Part shown: positions 59,151-64,000 of the stretch, piece after piece
Layout of the letters: each line of letters opens with the position of its first letter
How positions within the stretch are numbered: the stretch's first letter is position 1
DNA from: BJ22 sp021298375
GTDB taxonomy: Bacteria; Planctomycetota; Planctomycetia; Pirellulales; Pirellulaceae
DNA length: 64,000 bases
Assembly (NCBI GenBank): GCA_046343015.1
Contig: JBKDOL010000103.1
Location: forward strand, 7,384 to 71,383
Direction: 5' to 3'
Notes under the pieces: model-generated
Told to the model about the DNA's origin: nothing
Databases searched by the model: none
What the model saw: the letters and a program-made list of their open reading frames with translations, nothing else
Program-made: the position numbers and the translations under genes

Positions 59151-61541
59151 ATGGCTTTCAAACCCGACGATTCTGAATATCTCCCCAATGACCCCCGCCG
59201 CCCGATTCCGGCTGGCGATGATTTCATGGAACTTTTTGGTTCCGGGGGCTTGGACTTCGAACCGGTGGTCGACGACGACGAGGAACCCAATTCCCCGCCG
59301 CCCATGGAAGAAGTCCGCTCGGTGTTTCCGGCTGAAGACGCAATTCCAGAATCCGAGGCGTCGAGAGCTTCGGAATTCGCCGACCAAGGTTTGCGGCCGC
59401 ACCAATCAGGGCGGCACTCAAGTCGCCCTCCGGGCGGTGGACGTCGGGACGCCCAGCAAAACAAGGGAGCCCAGCAAAACAAGGGAGCCCAGCATGGCAA
59501 GGGCACCCAGGGTGCTGGCGACCGCGTCCCGTCGAGGTCGGACCGAAATGATGCCACGAGTGCAACTCGGCAGGGAGAAGTTCAACCCCGAGGTGCTCAC
59601 GGCCGCGGTACTCCGAGCAGCGGTACTCCAACTGGTGGGGCTGACTCACAGCAACCCGCCCGCCGTGGACAGACAGAGCGGCCGCAGCAGCAGCGGCAGG
59701 GCAGTTCAGCCCCCAAGGCGACGGAGGCAATATCCGCCTCATCCGCCGCTGCACCATCACCTTCTAAAGAAAAGAAATCAATGTCTCACTGGGAACGCCT
59801 GGCAGCGATGCTCGGCTTGAAAAGCAGCGAATCAAAAGAAACAACACCCCCGGCCGATACTCCGAGTTCCGCGGCTCGAACTGAGGTCGCATCGTCAACC
59901 GGCCGCGAGTCGAGTGGCAAAGCAACCGCAGCCGAATCACCGCTGGCGGAATTGTTTACGCCAACTACCCCTCCCGAGGAACGCCGACGAGAGCCGGCGG
60001 TGATTGACGACGTCACCTATTTTGAAGAGGTGATCGACGAGGAAATCGAATTTGTCGACGAAACACCTGCCGGTGAAATCACTGAGGATGACGACTTCAT
60101 CGAGTTCGCGGTCGAGGAACTCGATCCCGACGCCAAGGAATCGGGGTCTTTTGGCCGGGAAGACGCTCCGGCTCGACACAATACCGCTCCTCGGGCCGCT
60201 CCTCGGCGTTCGGGAGTTGCCCGTCAGGAAGTGCCTGAACTTGCCGAAGACGAGCCAAACGAGTCCTCGGAAAAGAGCGGACGCCGGCGTCGCCGTGGAC
60301 GCCGAGGCCGTGGGCGCGGCGAGGAAGCAACTGCGGGACCTGCTACCGCAGGGCCCGCTGCGGCGCGGTTTGCCGAGCCAGAGTTAGAAGGCGAAGAAAT
60401 CGAAGCCGGCGCGGCGCGAAGCGCTCCATCCTCCCGGGAACCGCGTCCTGGTCGCGGCGAACAAACTCGAGACCGCGAACCAACTCGAGACCGCGAGCCA
60501 ACTCGTGACCGCGGCGCTCTTTCGGATTCGGCTGGAGCTGCTGCGGGCGATCGCCCCTCGCGTGGTGATAGAGGCCCGCGTGGCCGAGATGACTCCCGAA
60601 GTCGAGATGCAGGCAGAAATCAACGCTCTCGTCGAAACGAAGCGGAGGCGGACGTCGAACGCGAACTGCCTGTCGAGGCAGGCGAGCGAGAGTCCTTTGC
60701 CGAAGAGGAAAACACCAGCCGACGCGAGCCCCGAAATCGAGATAGTCGCAGCGGACGCGAATCCCAACGGGGCACGCGGGATGGAAATCGGGGTACGGCG
60801 GAAGATACACGCGGCAGCGGCGAGGCTTCGCGCTCCAGCGGAGAACGAGCTCGCGATGGCCGTCCGCGAACCTCCGAAGGCAGAAGCGAGCGGAGCGAAT
60901 CCACACGGCGAGATGGAAGAGGAGATGGAAGAGGAGATGGAAGAGGAGAAGGGAGAGGCGAAGGGCCTCGGACTTCCAAGCGCCCAGCGCCCAGCGACGA
61001 CCACGGCGATGATTTTGTTGATTTCGGAGACGAGCACGACGATTCGTCGGAGCGGGACAAGAACATTACCACTTGGGTCGAAGCGATTGGTTCGATTGTC
61101 GATGGAAACATGAAGTCGCGGAAAGGTGGACGCGGGGGCGGCTCGCGCGGCCGTTCTCGCGACGGCGGTGGTCGCGGCCCCGCTCCACGACAGAGTGAAA
61201 CGCGAGGTGGCGAAACTCGAGGCAGCACCAACGAAGGAGCCGGCCCGCGAGGCGGTGGAAACGAAGTCGCCGAACCGCGTGGCACTCAGCGACGCGAAAA
61301 CAGGGGTGGTGAATCGCGCGGTGGGGAATCTCGCGGTGGTGACTCTCGCGGTGGTGAATCTCGCGGTGGTGAATCTCGCGGTGGTGAATCTCGCGGTGGA
61401 CAACGCGGCGACTCCCAACGCACTGACCGGGGTGACCGCACTGACCGGGGTGGGAGAGGCGATCGCGGCGATCGCGGTGACCGGGGCGACCGCGGTGACC
61501 GGGGCGGACGCGGTGACCGGGGCCCCAGCTCACGCCGCTAG
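59151..61541 (+). CDS. Arg/Gly-rich low-complexity protein
   Basis: From the ATG at 59151 the product has 796 residues; the frame is open from 59037, but the terminator of the previous gene ends at 59034. The first third is Ser/Ala/Gln-rich with QNKGAQQNKGAQHGKG repeats. Acidic parts follow (YFEEVIDEEIEFVDE), then basic RRRRGRRGRGRG and alternating Arg-Asp/Glu stretches (TRDREP x3). A short conserved-looking core ITTWVEAIGSIVDGNMKSRK is near residue 660, and the end is RGG repeats (RGGES x5) and GDR repeats. The layout resembles RNA-binding RGG proteins. There is no signal peptide. It may act in RNA or ribosome association, but that is inference. Confidence 0.75.
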   Translation: MAFKPDDSEYLPNDPRRPIPAGDDFMELFGSGGLDFEPVVDDDEEPNSPPPMEEVRSVFPAEDAIPESEASRASEFADQGLRPHQSGRHSSRPPGGGRRDAQQNKGAQQNKGAQHGKGTQGAGDRVPSRSDRNDATSATRQGEVQPRGAHGRGTPSSGTPTGGADSQQPARRGQTERPQQQRQGSSAPKATEAISASSAAAPSPSKEKKSMSHWERLAAMLGLKSSESKETTPPADTPSSAARTEVASSTGRESSGKATAAESPLAELFTPTTPPEERRREPAVIDDVTYFEEVIDEEIEFVDETPAGEITEDDDFIEFAVEELDPDAKESGSFGREDAPARHNTAPRAAPRRSGVARQEVPELAEDEPNESSEKSGRRRRRGRRGRGRGEEATAGPATAGPAAARFAEPELEGEEIEAGAARSAPSSREPRPGRGEQTRDREPTRDREPTRDRGALSDSAGAAAGDRPSRGDRGPRGRDDSRSRDAGRNQRSRRNEAEADVERELPVEAGERESFAEEENTSRREPRNRDSRSGRESQRGTRDGNRGTAEDTRGSGEASRSSGERARDGRPRTSEGRSERSESTRRDGRGDGRGDGRGEGRGEGPRTSKRPAPSDDHGDDFVDFGDEHDDSSERDKNITTWVEAIGSIVDGNMKSRKGGRGGGSRGRSRDGGGRGPAPRQSETRGGETRGSTNEGAGPRGGGNEVAEPRGTQRRENRGGESRGGESRGGDSRGGESRGGESRGGESRGGQRGDSQRTDRGDRTDRGGRGDRGDRGDRGDRGDRGGRGDRGPSSRR
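61311..61400. repeat. 15-bp tandem repeat coding RGGES
   Basis: Six units of the form GAATCTCGCGGTGGT run in frame inside the Arg/Gly-rich gene. A second set of 9-bp GATCGCGGT-type units follows at about 61459-61521 (GDR repeats). Confidence 0.85.
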
Positions 61542-61860
61542 TTGGTTTGCCAATCCAGCGGGCGGTTCCGAACCGGCCGCTGGATTCGTTTGGGAGTCCA
61601 GTCACTCTCACCGCTGCTAACCAACAGAAAATCCCTTGCTCAAACACGTGGCAAAATCACTCGCGGCAGAATTTCGTTCAAAAGCCGCAGCGGGAGGCGT
61701 AGGCGTACGCCATGCTCCGAAGCAATCCGCTCCAAAGCGATCCGCTCCAAAGCGATCCGCGGCGAAATGACTCGCGGCGAAACACCGTGCCACTCCCTGC
61801 CCCGGCTGACCGAACTGTCCGCAGCTTGACGAAAATCCCTTTTCATAAAGGCAGACTCAA
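61542..61860. other. Intergenic stretch with 15-bp tandem repeats
   Basis: Apart from the repeats at 61714-61773, no gene is seen. The stretch must contain the promoter of the ThuA-like gene. Confidence 0.5.
61714..61773. repeat. 15-bp tandem repeat, degenerate
   Basis: GCTCCGAAGCAATCC, two perfect GCTCCAAAGCGATCC units, then GCGGCGAAATGACTC. Confidence 0.75.
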
Positions 61861-62901
61861 ATGGCCCATCCTTTTTTTCGCCCCGGCCTTCTTTTGCTCG
61901 CTTGGATTCTGACTTTCCACGTCCTCGTTCTCAGTCTCGCTGGCCAGACAACGAGCGAGCGGCAGGACTACTGCGTTTACAAACCGGAGGCCGGACAGGC
62001 GAATGGATTAAAAATTGTGTTTCTGGCGGGAGACGAAGAATATCGATCGGAGGAGGCGTTTCCCATGCTGGCGAAAATCCTCGCGCGCCACCATGGCTTT
62101 CACTGCACGGTGCTTTTCCCAATCAACCCCGAAACGGGCGAGATTGACCCGAACAACCAAGTCAACATTCCGCGGCTTGATCTGCTGGACGATGCCGATT
62201 TAGTCGTGATGGGCTGGCGCTTTCGCCATCCGCCGGCGGATGCCATGCAGCACTTCCTCAAGTATCTGGAAGCGGGCAAGCCGGTCATTGGAATCCGAAC
62301 TTCGACCCATGCCTTTGCTTTCCCGGGCGATGCGCCCAAGGAACTCCAGCGACTGACCTGGAATTCACAGGATTGGCCGGGAGGGTTTGGGAAACAGGTT
62401 TTGGGCGAGACCTGGGTCAGCCATCACGGCAACCACGGTGGCGAAAGCACGCGAGGCGTGGTTGAGCCGGCGAACGCAAATCACCCCGTTCTCAAGGGGG
62501 TCGAGGATGTCTGGGGGCCCACTGATGTTTATGGCATCAATCAGTTGCCGGCGGATGCCAAAGTCCTCCTGCGAGGCCAGGTTCTGACCGGCATGCAACC
62601 GAGCGACCCGCCGGTTGCGGGAGCCAAGAACGAGCCGATGATGCCCCTGGTATGGACGCGAGAGATTTCAGCGGCCCCCGGGCTGCCGGTCGGTCGCTAC
62701 GTCTGCTCCACCATCGGCGCGGCCGAGGACTTCTCCAGCGCCGGACTGCGACGATTATTGGTCAACGCCTGCTATTGGTGCACGGGCCGCGAAGCCGATA
62801 TCAAGCCGGACAGTTCGGTCGAGTTCGTATCCCCCTATCAACCCACCAAGTTCGGGTTTAACGCCTTCCAAAAAGGTCGAACCCCCCGCGACCACGACTA
62901 G
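61861..62901 (+). CDS. ThuA-like domain protein, secreted
   Basis: The 346-residue product has a signal peptide (FFRPGLLLLAWILTFHVLVLSLAGQ). The ThuA-like (trehalose-utilisation, glutaminase-like fold) domain follows: LKIVFLAGDEEYRSEEAFPML, DADLVVMGWRFRHPP and GKPVIGIRTSTHAF. The residues after THAF include a GNHGGESTRG segment and the strand PLVWTREI. The role of these proteins is not known; in planctomycetes they are numerous and linked to sugar or polysaccharide degradation genes. No such gene is adjacent here. The stop codon runs into a 15-bp repeat array. Confidence 0.9.
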   Translation: MAHPFFRPGLLLLAWILTFHVLVLSLAGQTTSERQDYCVYKPEAGQANGLKIVFLAGDEEYRSEEAFPMLAKILARHHGFHCTVLFPINPETGEIDPNNQVNIPRLDLLDDADLVVMGWRFRHPPADAMQHFLKYLEAGKPVIGIRTSTHAFAFPGDAPKELQRLTWNSQDWPGGFGKQVLGETWVSHHGNHGGESTRGVVEPANANHPVLKGVEDVWGPTDVYGINQLPADAKVLLRGQVLTGMQPSDPPVAGAKNEPMMPLVWTREISAAPGLPVGRYVCSTIGAAEDFSSAGLRRLLVNACYWCTGREADIKPDSSVEFVSPYQPTKFGFNAFQKGRTPRDHD

Positions 62902-62970
62902 TGGCTCCGGGAAAAGTGGCTCCGGGAAAAGTGGCTCCGGGACTAGTGCCTCCGGAACCAAAAGCTCCGG
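62901..62970. repeat. 15-bp tandem repeat after the ThuA-like gene
   Basis: GTGGCTCCGGGAAAA (62901 and 62916), then GTGGCTCCGGGACTA, GTGCCTCCGGAACCA and a partial fifth. The array starts on the last base of the stop codon. Confidence 0.85.
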
Positions 62971-63143
62971 TCGGGGCGGGAATGGTCCGTTCGCGTTGAT
63001 TCGAGAGCCAAGTTTCCGGGAACAAACCGTACCGCTGTCGCCGATTCCAGCGGCGTGGGCTAAATCGGCGATGCTCCAGCGGCGACCAAGACCGGTTCCC
63101 GCTCGCTTTTTCCCGCAAAATTAGCGGTTTTTGCCCGGGAGTC
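62971..63143. other. Rest of the spacer before rplS
   Basis: No gene or repeat is seen between the tandem array and the possible rplS promoter. Confidence 0.4.
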
Positions 63144-63172
63144 TTGGGGATTTCCGGGTCGTTGTGTATGAT
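63144..63172 (+). promoter_or_regulatory. Possible rplS promoter
   Basis: TTGGGG at 63144-63149 and TATGAT at 63167-63172 are 17 bp apart, 62 bp before the start codon. Confidence 0.4.
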
Positions 63173-63234
63173 TTGTCGTTTCCCAACCGATAGCAATACT
63201 TTGGATACTGTTGACGACAGGCAAGGTGAATTGA

Positions 63235-63582
63235 ATGAGTAGAGAAATTCTGGACAAAGTAGCCCAGTCGAGCCTCAAGGCCGAAGCTCCGAAGTTTTCC
63301 GTGGGCGACACCGTCGATGTGCATTGCCTGATTATGGAAGGCGAAAAGACCCGGACCCAGATCTTCTCGGGAACGGTGATCGCCCGCAGCGGTCGTGGCG
63401 TCAACGAGATGTTCACGGTACGGCGAATTGTCTCCGGTGAAGGTGTGGAACGGAAATTCCCTGTTCACTCGCCGAAAATTGCCAAGGTCGATGTCAAGCG
63501 GTCCGCGATTGTTCGTCGCGCCAAGCTTTATTACCTCCGCGACCGATCCGGCAAGGCGACCAAGCTGACCGAAAAGCGCTGA
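63235..63582 (+). CDS. rplS: 50S ribosomal protein L19
   Basis: The 115-residue protein has the L19 pattern: PKFSVGDTVDVHCLIMEGEKTRTQIFSGTVI (in shorter terms FSVGDTVDVH and KTRTQIFSGTVI), RSGRGVNEMFTVRRI, GVERKFPVHSPKI and RRAKLYYLRDRSGKATKL. It lies at the interface of the two ribosomal subunits. The ATG at 63235 has AAGGTGA at a normal distance. The usual trmD-rimM neighbours are not seen upstream; the gene is separated from the ThuA-like gene by repeats. A terminator follows at 63669-63704. Confidence 0.97.
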   Translation: MSREILDKVAQSSLKAEAPKFSVGDTVDVHCLIMEGEKTRTQIFSGTVIARSGRGVNEMFTVRRIVSGEGVERKFPVHSPKIAKVDVKRSAIVRRAKLYYLRDRSGKATKLTEKR

Positions 63583-63668
63583 CCGAAAAGCGATAGTCAC
63601 TGGCGGAACAGGAATAGTCGAGCCTGTGGGAAACACCCCCCAGGGGTGCTTTCAGAAAGCTAAACACG

Positions 63669-63704
63669 AAGGCCCGGAGCAGTCAGCCTGCCCCGGGCCT
63701 TTTT
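63669..63704 (+). terminator. Terminator downstream of rplS
   Basis: AAGGCCCGG and CCGGGCCTT pair across an 18-base loop, followed by a T run with one G nearby (TTTTTCGTTT). Confidence 0.75.
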
Positions 63705-63722
63705 CGTTTGCAAGCAATGTTC

Positions 63723-63770
63723 ATCCTTCGGCGCTGGCATCCTTCGGCGCTGGCATTCTTCGGCGCTGGC
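63723..63770. repeat. 16-bp tandem repeat
   Basis: ATCCTTCGGCGCTGGC twice (63723, 63739) and ATTCTTCGGCGCTGGC (63755). Confidence 0.85.
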
Positions 63771-63921
63771 AACCACTGTGCAGGCTGCTGAGGCCTCTGC
63801 CGAGAAACGTGGCTGTGAACAGTCAGCGTCGGATGCTCGGGCAAGCGGAAGCCGCCCTCCCGACCGCATGTCAGTCCCTTCCGCGGGGACGCTCGGAATG
63901 AGCCCCGCCGGCTTTACTCTC

Positions 63922-63957
63922 GGCTCAAGCGGCTCAAGCGGCTCAAGCGGCTCGAGC
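63922..63957. repeat. 9-bp tandem repeat
   Basis: GGCTCAAGC three times and GGCTCGAGC once. The possible stop codon of a minus-strand gene (63943-63945) lies in it. Confidence 0.8.
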
Positions 63958-64000
63958 GGCGGTTTCTTCCCGGCCCTTGCGGAGCGTCGTGCGGGTCACC
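63943..64000 (-). CDS. Possible C-terminus of a minus-strand gene, cut by the window edge
   Basis: The minus strand reads VTRTTLRKGREETAARAA and a TGA stop at 63943-63945. Only 18 codons are visible. Codon choice looks like coding sequence, but no family can be named and it may be chance. Confidence 0.25.
   Translation of the reverse strand, partial: VTRTTLRKGREETAARAA

Larger units (their letters stand above)
63583..64000. other. Right-edge spacer with a terminator and two tandem repeats
   Basis: It holds the rplS terminator and two tandem arrays, listed separately. The last 58 bases may be the end of a minus-strand gene. Confidence 0.5.

Noticed and set aside
60384..61418. Long frames antisense to, or shifted within, the Arg/Gly-rich gene
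   Set aside because: Low-complexity repeats have no stops in several frames. Only the frame from 59151 gives a consistent RGG/GDR design and follows a terminator.

Overview
The window reads as chromosomal DNA of a planctomycete, most likely Pirellulales-like. Supporting evidence: a Planctomycete-cytochrome/DUF1549 gene at the left edge, an ECF sigma factor paired with a Ser/Thr kinase, a Minf_1886-family protein, a YTV-repeat surface protein, a DUF6666 protein, a DUF1080 protein, a ThuA-like protein, a secreted protein with the LEPR-like N-terminal motif, and a kinase-STAND-FGE fusion. Most genes are single or in short clusters with GC-rich spacers. Family names come from motifs read by eye; no database search was run.

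Layout. 1-3.4 kb: three minus-strand genes (cytochrome/DUF1549 partial, a peptidase-MA-like protein without its zinc motif, a SOUL haem-binding protein). 3.4-8.4 kb: a 1636-residue kinase/NTPase/FGE fusion. 8.4-13.4 kb: an S41 peptidase, then a GntR(YtrA-type)-ABC ATPase-permease operon with a clear operator over its promoter. 13.4-15.5 kb: a DUF1254 protein with a decayed copy of its own C-terminus downstream.

15.7-24.6 kb is accessory. A 26-bp copy of the 3' end of the tRNA-Ser(GCU) gene (16805-16830) pairs with the intact tRNA end (24570-24595) and brackets about 7.7 kb. This segment holds an AbrB-Doc toxin-antitoxin pair (doc frameshifted), two 3' fragments of tyrosine recombinases, a probable phage terminase remnant, small hypothetical genes, a lipoprotein, and an ECF sigma-kinase pair. 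Just outside lies a small protein-nucleotidyltransferase pair. I read this as a decayed integrative element, or stacked elements, at tRNA-Ser.

25.4-46.6 kb is mostly housekeeping: tRNA-Met, lnt, DUF1080, pentapeptide repeat, CPBP protease, Minf_1886, HtrA-like protease, thiL, tsaE, YTV protein, UbiB-like kinase, RadC-like protein, rpsD, lpdA, map. 46.8-64 kb: a giant secreted calpain-like protein, purL-purQ, a membrane-fused spermidine-synthase-like protein, a DUF6666 protein, an Arg/Gly-rich low-complexity protein, a ThuA-like protein and rplS.

A recurring oddity is short perfect tandem repeats (periods 9-18 bp, a different unit each time) just after, or spanning, stop codons and in intergenic spacers.
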